Source of the DNA: Oerskovia flava
GTDB taxonomy: Bacteria; Actinomycetota; Actinomycetes; Actinomycetales; Cellulomonadaceae
Assembly: GCF_026163685.1 (NCBI RefSeq)
Contig: NZ_JAOXSR010000006.1
Span: 124,001 to 188,000 of the forward strand
Length of the DNA: 64,000 nt
Direction: 5' to 3'
The translations under genes were made by a program, and so were the position numbers. The notes under the pieces were generated by a model. The model was not told the DNA's origin. It did no database searches and saw nothing but the letters and a program-made list of their open reading frames with translations. Positions 16,041 to 26,416 of the stretch are shown here, in pieces; the first letter of the stretch is position 1; each line of letters opens with the position of its first letter.

Positions 16041-16721
16041 TCACCTTCGGGAGGGCAGGAGGAGGGGTGCGCGTCGGGGCGTGTCGGTACACAGCCACTT
16101 CTCGAACGCGAGCGGACCGAGGGTCTCCGGTTCCGCAGCACGGTCGAAGAGTGCGGTGTACCCGGTCGCGAGGTAGAGACCTGCCGCCTCCGGCTGGCGC
16201 GGGCCGGTCGTCAGATAGATCCGGCGGTACCCCCGGGCGGCTGCGCGCTGCTCCAGCTCGGCGAGCACCTGACGGGCGAGGCCTCGGCGTCGGTGGGCAG
16301 AGTGGGTCCAGATCCGCTTGAGCTCTGCCGTCCGCACTGCCGGAGAACCGTCGGTGCGTCGGGTGCCCGGCCGGGTCAGCCGGTCGGCGTCGCCGAGCTC
16401 GGGCTCCGTCCGGCGACGGAACGCTCCGCCCGCGACCACGGCGTCGGTGGAGGGAACCTGCGACGCCGGACGTGCGTGCTCGAGCAGGAGGATGAGGTCA
16501 CCGTGGGGTGGCGCGAAGTCACGTGCCGGGTAGTGCTCCATCTCCTCCCGCAGCTGCTCAGCGGTCAGCACCCGGCGGTAGCGGTTCCAGTACTCCCGCG
16601 ACAGCTCGTCGACCAGGGGGCGGACCAGCGGATCCTCCAGGTGCACCGAGCGCACCTCGAGCGTGGGTGTCTCCGGCGTGACGAGCCCGACCTGCTCAGG
16701 CCGTGTCGTCGGCGCGGTCAC
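16041..16721 (-). CDS. GNAT-family N-acetyltransferase
   Basis: The 226-aa protein starts at GTG 16721, overlapping the DUF1684 stop (GTGA) with GGGAGAAGG upstream. Residues ELKRIWTHSAHRRRGLARQVLAELEQRA form the acetyl-CoA motif A, and GYRRIYLTTGPRQPEAAGLYLATGYTALF the following strand and helix. The N-terminal third (VDELSREYWNRY) is characteristic of GNAT proteins found with LLM oxygenases. It may acetylate the amino group of an S-substituted cysteine imported by the adjacent ABC system, by analogy with B. subtilis YtmI/YxeL. The substrate is not proven. Confidence 0.88.
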   Translation of the reverse strand: MTAPTTRPEQVGLVTPETPTLEVRSVHLEDPLVRPLVDELSREYWNRYRRVLTAEQLREEMEHYPARDFAPPHGDLILLLEHARPASQVPSTDAVVAGGAFRRRTEPELGDADRLTRPGTRRTDGSPAVRTAELKRIWTHSAHRRRGLARQVLAELEQRAAARGYRRIYLTTGPRQPEAAGLYLATGYTALFDRAAEPETLGPLAFEKWLCTDTPRRAPLLLPSRR

Positions 16722-17578
16722 GGCGCCTTCTCCCCTGCTGTCACCGCGAACGGCACATGGTTTCCGGGGACCGGAGCCGGGCACGTCCCGAAGTCGCTGA
16801 ACGCGAAGGGCAGGTTGACCGCCCTGTTGAGGTCGAGACGCAGCGTGCCCACCGTCCCGGGCACGGCGGGCTCCTCGACCCACACCACACGCCACGGCGC
16901 GACCTCGCCGGCCTCGTCGGTGAACAGGAGTCCCACCGGACCTCTCGCGCTCCCGGTGAGGACGACGGTCGCGACGATGCCGTCACGCTCCACCTGGACC
17001 TCTCCGACAGCCTGCACCTCGTGGACGAGGCCGGGCCGCGCGGCACCGACCACGATCGTCCGGGGCTCCTCGAACCAGCGCACCGGGGCGTCGAGGACCC
17101 AGCTCGGGTCGTAGGGAAAGGTGGGGACACCAGCGGCGTCGTGCCGCGCCGCGGCGTGCGGGTCGCGCAGCCGCAGCGCGTACCGGCCGGTGCGACGGAC
17201 AAGCTCGACGGCTACGCGGGACGGTACCGTCCCGGCATCTTCACGACCCTCGGGCAGGAAGTGCCCGACTACTGTCGAGCCGCCTTCCTCGACGACGACC
17301 GTGTGCACCCCGACGAGGACGTCATCCGACCCTGCGACGGTGAACGGCTCCGACGCCGAGCCCCGCAGTCTCGCCGACGGCCGGTCGAGTGCGGACCTGT
17401 CGGTCCACCACTCCCCCGGCAGCCCCGGCAGCGGGCTCGGTGTGCTGGGGAGCCACAGGTAGTCGACGAGCGACCGCCAGCCGTGCGGCTCGCGGAGCCC
17501 GGCCTCGCGTCGGGCCCGCCACTGCGCGTGCTCGGCGACGGCGGACTGCGCGGGACTCGTGGTCACGATGCTGGTCAT
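16718..17578 (-). CDS. DUF1684 domain protein
   Basis: The 286-aa protein fits the DUF1684 family along its whole length. The N-terminal helical part reads WRARREAGLREPHGWRSLVDYLWL. The middle has YALRLRDPHAAARHDAAGVPTFPYDPSWVLDAPVRW. The family C-terminus is RLDLNRAVNLPFAFSDFGTCPAP. No catalytic function is established for the family as far as I know. In this operon it sits between an NtaA-type oxygenase and a GNAT gene, an association that suggests a role in handling the oxygenase substrate or product. ATG 17578 follows GGAGGAGCACC. Confidence 0.9.
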   Translation of the reverse strand: MTSIVTTSPAQSAVAEHAQWRARREAGLREPHGWRSLVDYLWLPSTPSPLPGLPGEWWTDRSALDRPSARLRGSASEPFTVAGSDDVLVGVHTVVVEEGGSTVVGHFLPEGREDAGTVPSRVAVELVRRTGRYALRLRDPHAAARHDAAGVPTFPYDPSWVLDAPVRWFEEPRTIVVGAARPGLVHEVQAVGEVQVERDGIVATVVLTGSARGPVGLLFTDEAGEVAPWRVVWVEEPAVPGTVGTLRLDLNRAVNLPFAFSDFGTCPAPVPGNHVPFAVTAGEKAP

Positions 17579-17605
17579 CAGGTGCTCCTCCTTGCTCGTG
17601 GCCGG

Positions 17606-19027
17606 TCAGCCGACCAGCGTCGCGCTGGTGAGGTCGGCCGTCTCCGGGTCGTCGCCACGTCCGGGAGCCGCCAGACCGAGGTGCTCGCGCAGGGTGGTGC
17701 CGGCGTACTCCGCGCGGAACGAGCCGCGCTCCTGCAGCAGCGGGACGACGCGGTCGAAGACCTCGTCGAGTCCCCCGGGTGTGAGGTGCGGGACGAGGAT
17801 GAACCCGTCGGAGGCGTCCTCCTGGACGTGACGGTCGATGTCGTCGGCGACCTGCTGCGCGGTGCCGACGAATCCACCGCGTGCGGTCTTCTCGATGACC
17901 AGGCGTCGGATCGACCAGTCGTTGGCCTCCGCCTCGGCTCGCCACGCGGCGGCGACCGCCCGAGGGTCCGCCGCGTGGCGCACACGCCCACGCGTGATCG
18001 AGACGTTGTCCACGTCAGGTTCGACATCGGGCAGCGGGCCTTCAGGGTCGTACTCCTCGAGGTCACGCCCCCACAGCTGCTCGAGGAACGCGATCGCGGT
18101 CCGACCAGGTACCTGCTGGAGCCGGATCTCCCAGGCCTTCGCCTGCGCATCCTGCAGGTCGTCCCCCAGCACCACGGTCGTGGCAGGGAGGATCTTCAGG
18201 GCATCGCGCGCACGACCGTGCGCCGCGAGCCGACCCTTGACGTCGTCGTAGAACGTACGCCCCGCCTCGAACGTCGAGTGGGCGGAGAAGACCACGTCAG
18301 CCGTCGCCGCGGCGAAGTCCCGGCCATCGGTCGAGTCCCCCGCCTGGAAGAGCACCGGATGCCCCTGAGGGCCGCGCGGCGTCGTGAAGAGGCCGGAGAC
18401 CTGGGCGTGCTTCCCCCGGTGGTCCACGGGCCGTACCGCGTCAGGGCGGAGGAAGTCCCCGGTCCGTCGGTCGGCGAGCACCGCGTCGTCGCCCCACGAG
18501 TCCCACAGCTTCCGCGCGACCTCGACGACCTCCGCCGCACGCTCGTAGCGTTCCGCGTGCGGGAGGTATCCCCCGCGACGGAAGTTCTCGCCCGTGAACG
18601 CGTCAGAGCTGGTCACGAGGTTCCACGCGGCCCTGCCGCCCGAGAGGATGTCCAGGGTCGCGAACTGGCGGGCCAGCTCGTAGGGCTCGTTGAACGTCGT
18701 GTTGATCGTGCCTGCCAGCCCGATCCGGTCCGTGACGGCCGCGACCGCGGCGAGCACCGGCAGCGTATCGGGTCGACCGACGACGTCGAGGTCATGGATC
18801 CGGCCCTTGTGCTCCCGCAGGCGCAGGCCCTCGGCCAGGAAGAAGAAGTCCAGTCGTGCCTCCTCGGCGCGGCGCGCGAGGTGCTCGAACGAGGAGAAGT
18901 CGATCTGGCTCGCCGATCTGGGGTCGCTCCACACGGTCGTGTTGTTCACCCCCGGAAAGTGGACGCCGAGGTGGATCTGCTTGCGTGCCCGGGATCCGGG
19001 GTTCACCGTGCTCATGTCGTCGCTCAC
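17606..19027 (-). CDS. NtaA/SnaA/DszA-family FMN-dependent monooxygenase
   Basis: This 473-aa LLM enzyme has the long NtaA-type layout: HLGVHFPGVNNTTVWSDP, ARLDFFFLAEGLRL, IGLAGTINTTFNEPYELARQFATLDILSGGRAAWNLVTSSD, and a C-terminal GGFVGTAQQVADDIDRHVQEDASDGF followed by FRAEYAGTTLREHLGL. DszA, SnaA, NTA monooxygenase and B. subtilis YxeK/YtnJ belong here, and several split C-S or C-N bonds. The start is either GTG 19027 (GTGA overlap with the previous stop, used here) or ATG 19015. It works with a reduced-flavin donor. Sulfur salvage from an S-substituted compound is the favoured but unproven role. Confidence 0.87.
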   Translation of the reverse strand: MSDDMSTVNPGSRARKQIHLGVHFPGVNNTTVWSDPRSASQIDFSSFEHLARRAEEARLDFFFLAEGLRLREHKGRIHDLDVVGRPDTLPVLAAVAAVTDRIGLAGTINTTFNEPYELARQFATLDILSGGRAAWNLVTSSDAFTGENFRRGGYLPHAERYERAAEVVEVARKLWDSWGDDAVLADRRTGDFLRPDAVRPVDHRGKHAQVSGLFTTPRGPQGHPVLFQAGDSTDGRDFAAATADVVFSAHSTFEAGRTFYDDVKGRLAAHGRARDALKILPATTVVLGDDLQDAQAKAWEIRLQQVPGRTAIAFLEQLWGRDLEEYDPEGPLPDVEPDVDNVSITRGRVRHAADPRAVAAAWRAEAEANDWSIRRLVIEKTARGGFVGTAQQVADDIDRHVQEDASDGFILVPHLTPGGLDEVFDRVVPLLQERGSFRAEYAGTTLREHLGLAAPGRGDDPETADLTSATLVG

Positions 19028-20211
19028 GCGGTCTCTCGGGCGACCGGTGCGGTCGCGAAGCGGTTGGCAGGACGCTCGAGGCCGAGCGTCTGCCGCAAGG
19101 TCGTCCCGGGGTACTCCCGGCGGAAGATCTCGGCCGACTGCAGGAGAGGTACGACCTGGTCGACGATCGCGTCGAGATCTGTGCTCAACGACGAGGGCCG
19201 CAGGTGGAAGCCGTCAGCCGACCCACCTTCCGTCCATTCCTCGACGGTCGCCGCGAGGTCCCGTGCGGTCCCGACGTGCGTGAGCGAGTCGGTGTCCCAC
19301 GTGATCCCGTCGAGGTCCTCCAGCAGGTCGAGCCGTGCCTGCGCGCTCGCGCGGTCGGCTCCGATCACCACGTAGGTGTCGACGAGGACGCGCACCGTGT
19401 CAGGGTCGCGGCCCGCGGCCGCCGCGGCATCCCGGATCCGCGCGCGCACCGCAGCTGCCTGACCGGCGTCGACGGCAGAGACCCGCACGACGTCGGCCCT
19501 GCGCGCGGCCAGCGCGAGCGCCTCGTCGGACGTGGCGCTGACGACCACCGGTGGCTGGCCCTGAGGAGAGCGGGGCGTGATCGACGGTCCCTTCACCGCG
19601 AACCTGATGCCCTCGTGGTCGATGTAGTGGAGCTTCTCCCGGTCGATGAACCGGCCGGTCGAGGCGTCCCTGATCTCCGCGTCGTCCTCCCACGAGTCCC
19701 ACAGGCGAGTGACGACCTCGACGGCCTCGTCGGCCTCGGCCACGGCGTCGGCCTCGCCCTGCGGACCCTTGCGGCCGAACGCCGCGGCCTCCGGTGCACC
19801 GGTCGACCACGACACCTGCCACCCGGCGCGCCCGGCGCTCACGTGGTCGATCGTCGCGATCGCCTTGGAGACGTGGAACGGCTCGGTGTGGGTGGTGTCG
19901 ATGGTCGGGACCAGACCGATGCCGGCCGAGCGAGGGGCCAGGCGCGACGCCACCAGGGCGGCGTCCAGACGCCCCTGCACAGCGCCGCGACCCCGCGGCT
20001 GCAACGCGAAGCCGTCGTCGAAGGTGACGAGGTCGAGCAGTCCACGTTGGGCTGTCGTGACGAGCTCGAGAAGGCGGCCGGCGTCGAACAAGCGCTGCGA
20101 CTGCGAGCCGACTGCCCGCCACGCCGCCGGGTGCGCGCCGCCGTCGGTCAGGTCGATGCCGAGGTGCACCGACCGCGGGGCCGTGTGGTCGTCGGGGTAC
20201 GGGAAAACCAT
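19024..20211 (-). CDS. LLM-class flavin monooxygenase (DszA/NtaA-related), first gene of unit 2
   Basis: The protein is 395 aa. ATG 20211 is chosen because the family homology begins right after it (VHLGIDLTDGGAHPAAWR). A GTG at 20250 in the same frame would add 13 charged residues. Motifs: GLLDLVTFDDGFAL, IGLVPTIDTTHTEPFHVSKAIATIDHVSAGRAGWQVSWSTG, ITPRSPQGQPPVVVSATSDEALALAARRADVVRVSA, and a C-terminal IFRREYPGTTLRQTLGLERP shared with the next gene. The two are ancient tandem paralogues. It is the first gene after the SAM-IV-like leader. The long untranslated region (about 430 nt from the predicted start site) contains only the riboswitch and GC palindromes. Confidence 0.86.
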   Translation of the reverse strand: MVFPYPDDHTAPRSVHLGIDLTDGGAHPAAWRAVGSQSQRLFDAGRLLELVTTAQRGLLDLVTFDDGFALQPRGRGAVQGRLDAALVASRLAPRSAGIGLVPTIDTTHTEPFHVSKAIATIDHVSAGRAGWQVSWSTGAPEAAAFGRKGPQGEADAVAEADEAVEVVTRLWDSWEDDAEIRDASTGRFIDREKLHYIDHEGIRFAVKGPSITPRSPQGQPPVVVSATSDEALALAARRADVVRVSAVDAGQAAAVRARIRDAAAAAGRDPDTVRVLVDTYVVIGADRASAQARLDLLEDLDGITWDTDSLTHVGTARDLAATVEEWTEGGSADGFHLRPSSLSTDLDAIVDQVVPLLQSAEIFRREYPGTTLRQTLGLERPANRFATAPVARETA

Positions 20212-20528
20212 GGTGTTGTGTCCGTTCTGAAGGCGTGCACGAGAGCGCACTGCGGAGCTGGCGCGCCTGATCGGCGCGGGAGTTCCCGCCCGGGCGCCGA
20301 TCGACGGCGGGGCGGGTGATGGCTCGGGGTGTCGCGCGCGGCCGGGAGTCCGGCCGCGGGGGGGGTCAGCGCGTCAGCGACAACAGGATGCGCGCAGCGC
20401 GGACCGGGCAGACGGACAGGCGTCGGAGAGCATCGGCGGGCAGGTCACCGCGGCGCTCGTCCCGTACCTCGTCATCGTCCGTCTCCTTCGTGCCCTGCTC
20501 GGGCTCCGCGTCGTTGTCTCGATGCGCG

Positions 20529-20540
20529 GCCCGGCCGGGC
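20529..20540. repeat. GC palindrome downstream of riboswitch 2
   Basis: A perfect 12-bp palindrome (GCCCGGCCGGGC) sits about 15 nt 3' of the aptamer on the minus strand, the same relative place as the hairpin following riboswitch 1. It may belong to the expression platform. Confidence 0.35.
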
Positions 20541-20549
20541 GTGCACCTC

Positions 20550-20640
20550 GAGACCTGGTCCTCACCCGGGGCACCCCGCCGCGCGGGAGGGTTGCCGTCC
20601 GACGAGCCGGGGCTTCGCGTCGGAACTCGTGACCGTTGTC
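20550..20640 (-). ncRNA. SAM-IV-type (S-adenosylmethionine) riboswitch, unit 2
   Basis: From 20634 on the minus strand the order is GGTCACGAG, a TTCCGAC stem arm, AAGCCCCGGCTCGTCGGACG, GCAACCCTCC, a GCGCGGC arm, GGGGTGCCCCGGGTGA and GGACC closing on GGTC. This is nearly the actinobacterial SAM-IV consensus as I remember it and is a better match than the copy at 6075-6162. It lies just after a good promoter (20649-20677) and leads the multi-gene LLM/ABC unit. Its presence argues that the whole unit is switched by SAM level, as expected for sulfur acquisition. Confidence 0.85.
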
Positions 20641-20648
20641 AGGACGGG

Positions 20649-20677
20649 AACATACGAGCGCGCGGCGGGGTCGTCAA
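20649..20677 (-). promoter_or_regulatory. Promoter of unit 2
   Basis: On the minus strand TTGACG (20677-20672), a 17-bp spacer and TATGTT (20654-20649) predict transcription start near 20642, just before the aptamer. Spacing and distance to the riboswitch are ideal for a housekeeping sigma promoter. Confidence 0.6.
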
Positions 20678-20692
20678 CGAAACGGCCGACCT

Positions 20693-20720
20693 TCCCACAT
20701 TGTGGACTGTTTCACTCAGG
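20693..20720. promoter_or_regulatory. Candidate sulfur-regulon operator upstream of promoter 2
   Basis: This stretch contains CCACATTGTGG (perfect inverted arms, 20695-20705) running into TGGACTGTTTCACTCA. The latter matches TGGACTGTTTGAGTCA upstream of riboswitch 1 in all but the central bases. It lies about 26-43 bp upstream of the -35, a typical activator position, between the Rrf2 gene and its presumed target. The rest of the leader (20212-20760) shows no gene. Confidence 0.5.
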
Positions 20721-20760
20721 AAGCGCCTACGAGAGCACTGCGCGCTCCCGGTAGACGAGG

Positions 20761-21270
20761 TCAGCGACCTCGCACTCGCGTCTCGCGCCCGTGCGGACGC
20801 GTGCTCCACGCCGTTTCGTCAGCGAGCAGGCGACGGACGTCCGGCGGAAGCTCGCCGCCTGCGATGTCCGCGAGCGATACCGTGTCCAGCACCGAACGCA
20901 TCGCCGCACGCAGCGCCACCCAGACGTCACGGACCGGTGCGGCGGCGCCGGCATAGGAGACGTCCTCCACGTAGCTGCCGGCGACGTTCGCCAGCGGGCC
21001 GTCGATCGCCCGGACCACGTCGGCGACGACGATGCTCTCGGGCGGGTGCGCCAAGCAGTACCCGCCGTCAGCCCCGCGCCTGCTGACGACCAGGCCTGCC
21101 CGCTTGAGCTGGTTGAGGATACCCAGCACGAAGGCGTCCGGCGCAGCCTGGGCGTGCGAGATCGACTCGGCCTTCACGAACCGGGGCGCAGCCCCAGGAG
21201 CGCTGTCCCAGGCCGCGGCAAGCTCCACGCAGGCCCGGACCGCGTAGTCGATCTTCGCCGTGATCCGCAC
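20761..21270 (-). CDS. Rrf2-family transcriptional regulator (CymR-like, no Fe-S cysteines)
   Basis: The 169-aa protein starts at GTG 21270, giving VRITAKIDYAVRACVELAAAW. It has the Rrf2 winged helix with FVLGILNQLKRAGLVVSRRGADGGYCLAHPPESI and the C-terminal dimer helix. The three closely spaced cysteines that ligate the cluster in IscR are absent, so it resembles CymR-type sulfur regulators or metabolite-sensing Rrf2 proteins. It lies about 120 bp upstream of promoter 2, on the same strand, next to the operator-like box. It is therefore the prime candidate regulator of the supercluster. Effector unknown. Confidence 0.88.
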   Translation of the reverse strand: MRITAKIDYAVRACVELAAAWDSAPGAAPRFVKAESISHAQAAPDAFVLGILNQLKRAGLVVSRRGADGGYCLAHPPESIVVADVVRAIDGPLANVAGSYVEDVSYAGAAAPVRDVWVALRAAMRSVLDTVSLADIAGGELPPDVRRLLADETAWSTRPHGRETRVRGR

Positions 21271-21338
21271 CTGGCCAGTATCCCGGATCGCGCGGGCGGG
21301 GACAGACCGCGCGGCAGCCTCCCGCGGGGGCCTGTGCG

Positions 21339-21719
21339 TCAGCCGGCGAGCGCGGCGTACTCCTCTGCGCTGAGGGTGGGGCCGGTCTCGGTGACGTCGA
21401 CGGTGAACAGCCAGCCGTCGGTGAAGGGCGCGGAGTTGACGAGCGCCGGGTCGTCGATCGCGGCCTGGTTGACGTCGACCACGGTGCCGGTGACGGGCGA
21501 GAACAGCTCGGAGACGGACTTGGTCGACTCGACCTCCCCGATCACCGCGCCGGCCGTGACCTGTGCGCCCGGCTCGGGGAGCTCCAGGTAGACGATGTCG
21601 CCGAGCGCCTCGGCGGCGGTGCTGGTGATGCCGACGCGCGCGGGCGTCGAGTCGTCGAGCCACTCGTGCTCGGCGGTGTACCGCAGTCCGGCGGGGAAGG
21701 TGGCGTCAGAGCTGGTCAT
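21339..21719 (-). CDS. gcvH: Glycine cleavage system H protein
   Basis: This is the full-length 126-aa lipoyl carrier: [10 protein letters not shown] at 14-23, [15 protein letters not shown], and the lipoylation loop [17 protein letters not shown] with Lys67 as the lipoylated residue. It shuttles the aminomethyl group between GcvP, GcvT and Lpd. ATG 21719 follows GAGAGGAACACC. It is the third gene of the gcvP-gcvT-gcvH operon behind the glycine riboswitch. Lpd is not in the window. Confidence 0.98.
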   Translation of the reverse strand: MTSSDATFPAGLRYTAEHEWLDDSTPARVGITSTAAEALGDIVYLELPEPGAQVTAGAVIGEVESTKSVSELFSPVTGTVVDVNQAAIDDPALVNSAPFTDGWLFTVDVTETGPTLSAEEYAALAG

Positions 21720-21767
21720 GGTGTTCCTCTCGGGGGCTGCCCGGCCGACGGGCGGGCGGACGGGTGG

Positions 21768-22979
21768 TCAGGAGTTCTGGGGACGACGGTAGAACGGCAG
21801 CGGCACGACCACCACGGGTTCGGGGCGGCCCCGGACGTCGACGGCGAGCTCGGTGCCCTCGGCGGACATCTCGGGAGTCACGTAGGCCATCGCGATCGGG
21901 TACCCGAGCGTGGGCGACGGCGCACCCGACGTCACGTGCCCGATCACGCGGGTCTCGCCCCCCGCGGCAGGGAGCACGACGTCGTAGCCCGCCCGGGCGG
22001 GTCGCTTGCCCACGCCGCGCAGCCCGACGAGCACCCGGGCCGGGGGCGACTGCCGACGCGCGGCGAGCGCGTCGCGACCGACGAACGGCAGGGGCGTGCC
22101 GTCGTCGGCGACCTTGTCGAGCTTGACGACCCGCCCGAGGCCGGCCTCGTAGGGCGTCGTCGTGGTGTCCAGCTCGTGCCCGTAGAGCGGCATGCCCGCC
22201 TCGAGACGCAGCGAGTCACGGGCGGAGAGCCCGGCGGGCACGAGCCCGAGCGGCTCCCCCGCCGCCAGGACGGTACGCCACAGCGCGGCCGCCCGGTCGG
22301 CAGGGACGAAGAGCTCGAAGCCGTCCTCCCCCGTGTAGCCGGTCCGTGCGACGAGCGCGTCGACTCGTGCGGCTCCCCCGCTCCCGACCGTGAGCGTCAC
22401 GGGCGCAGCGGCGTAGTACTTCATGTCCCGCACGATCTGTACATCGTCCGGCGCCGCCACCAGTCCGGTGACGATCTCCGCCGCCCGCGGCCCCTGGACC
22501 GCGACGAGCGCGGTCTCCGCGCCCTGGTCGGTCACCGTGGAGTCGAAGCCCGCCGCCCGCGCGACGAGCTCACGCGTCACCAGCGGCGCGTTGCTCGCGT
22601 TGGCGACGACGAGGAAGCGCTCCGGGGCGAGGCGGTAGACCACCAGGTCGTCGAGCACGGACCCGTCCTCGGCGCAGATCATCGTGTACCGGGCACGGCC
22701 GGGCGTCACCGCACTGAGGTTGCCCACCAGCGCGTGGTCCAGGGCTGCCGCGGCCTGCGGGCCGGCGACCTCGACCTCCCCCATGTGGGACAGGTCGAAC
22801 AGGCCTGCCGCCGCACGGACCGCGCGGTGCTCGGCGAGGTCCGACGTGTACCGCAGCGGCATGAGCCAGCCGCCGAAGCTCGTGAGGTTCGCCCCGAGGG
22901 CGACGTGCTCGTCGTGCAGCGGGCTGTGCAGGTCCGGGGTGTGCAGGTCCGGGGTGTGCTGGTCCGTGGCGTCGGTCAT
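21768..22979 (-). CDS. gcvT: Glycine cleavage system aminomethyltransferase (T protein)
   Basis: The 403-aa protein transfers the methylene group from aminomethyl-H-protein to tetrahydrofolate. Motifs: SPLHDEHVALGANLTSFGGWLMPLRY, GLFDLSHMGEVEV, YTMICAEDGSVLDDLVVYRL, ARTGYTGEDGFELF and LRLEAGMPLYGHELD. ATG 22979 is preceded by GAGGATGAGGT. A second ATG at 23051 overlaps the gcvP stop (ATGA) and would add 24 residues, so coupled translation from there is possible. Just inside the gene a short tandem repeat encodes TPDLHTPDLHSPL, an N-terminal extension not typical of GcvT. Confidence 0.97.
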   Translation of the reverse strand: MTDATDQHTPDLHTPDLHSPLHDEHVALGANLTSFGGWLMPLRYTSDLAEHRAVRAAAGLFDLSHMGEVEVAGPQAAAALDHALVGNLSAVTPGRARYTMICAEDGSVLDDLVVYRLAPERFLVVANASNAPLVTRELVARAAGFDSTVTDQGAETALVAVQGPRAAEIVTGLVAAPDDVQIVRDMKYYAAAPVTLTVGSGGAARVDALVARTGYTGEDGFELFVPADRAAALWRTVLAAGEPLGLVPAGLSARDSLRLEAGMPLYGHELDTTTTPYEAGLGRVVKLDKVADDGTPLPFVGRDALAARRQSPPARVLVGLRGVGKRPARAGYDVVLPAAGGETRVIGHVTSGAPSPTLGYPIAMAYVTPEMSAEGTELAVDVRGRPEPVVVVPLPFYRRPQNS

Positions 22980-23047
22980 GACCTCATCCTCGCGGGTATC
23001 GGACCGGCCGGCAGGCCGGTCGTCGGGAACGGGCGTCGCACCCGCGG

Positions 23048-25993
<2,946 letters not shown>

Positions 25994-26067
25994 GAGGATC
26001 TCCGGTGCTCACGGGAACGGGGGACGGCGACGAACCCCTCCCCGCACTGTCATCGGACGCACGCGTC

Positions 26068-26290
26068 GACCTGAGAGTTTTGCCGGTCCGCCGTGCTCCC
26101 TCGTGAGGAGCCGGGGCGCGCCGACTTGCACCGTCGGTGGGCCCGGACGGCGTGATCCGTGAGGACCGCGCCGCCAGGGCCGCTTTCCAGAGTTGCCTCG
26201 CCGGCGACGGTACGTGGGCCTGAGAGATTCCCGGGGAGGACTTGCTCCTTCGGCGCCGGTGCACGGTGGCACCGGACTCTCCCGTCGTGG
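26068..26290 (-). ncRNA. Tandem glycine riboswitch
   Basis: Two aptamers are visible on the minus strand. The first (about 26287-26219) opens with CGGGAGAG, has GCCGAAGGAGCAAGTCCTCC, and closes with AATCTCTCAGGC. The second (about 26200-26068) has ACTCTGGAAAGC, a long P3 arm, CACCGACGGTGCAAG, and closes with CAAAACTCTCAGGT. CTCTCAGG plus GGAGCAAG/GGTGCAAG are hallmark glycine-aptamer segments. The gcvP start is 75 nt downstream. Glycine should turn on the cleavage operon. The rest of the gene-free stretch 25994-26416 shows nothing else. Confidence 0.95.
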
Positions 26291-26416
26291 CTCGGGCGGC
26301 TTGCTACCCGGCGATCATACCCGGGCGCGCCGACCAGGCGGTTTCTCGGCACCCCGAGCCGATCCTGCCGAGGAACCGCCTGTTCGGCGGGTGGGGGTGG
26401 GACCGGGGGCGGGGGG

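Noticed and set aside
14859-19375. Long plus-strand open frames across the ABC and LLM genes
   Set aside because: Same shadow effect. The minus-strand genes here have ribosome sites, overlaps and conserved motifs.
20529-20540. GC palindrome after riboswitch 2 as a rho-independent terminator
   Set aside because: No T-tract and only 12 bp, so it is recorded only as a possible expression-platform element.
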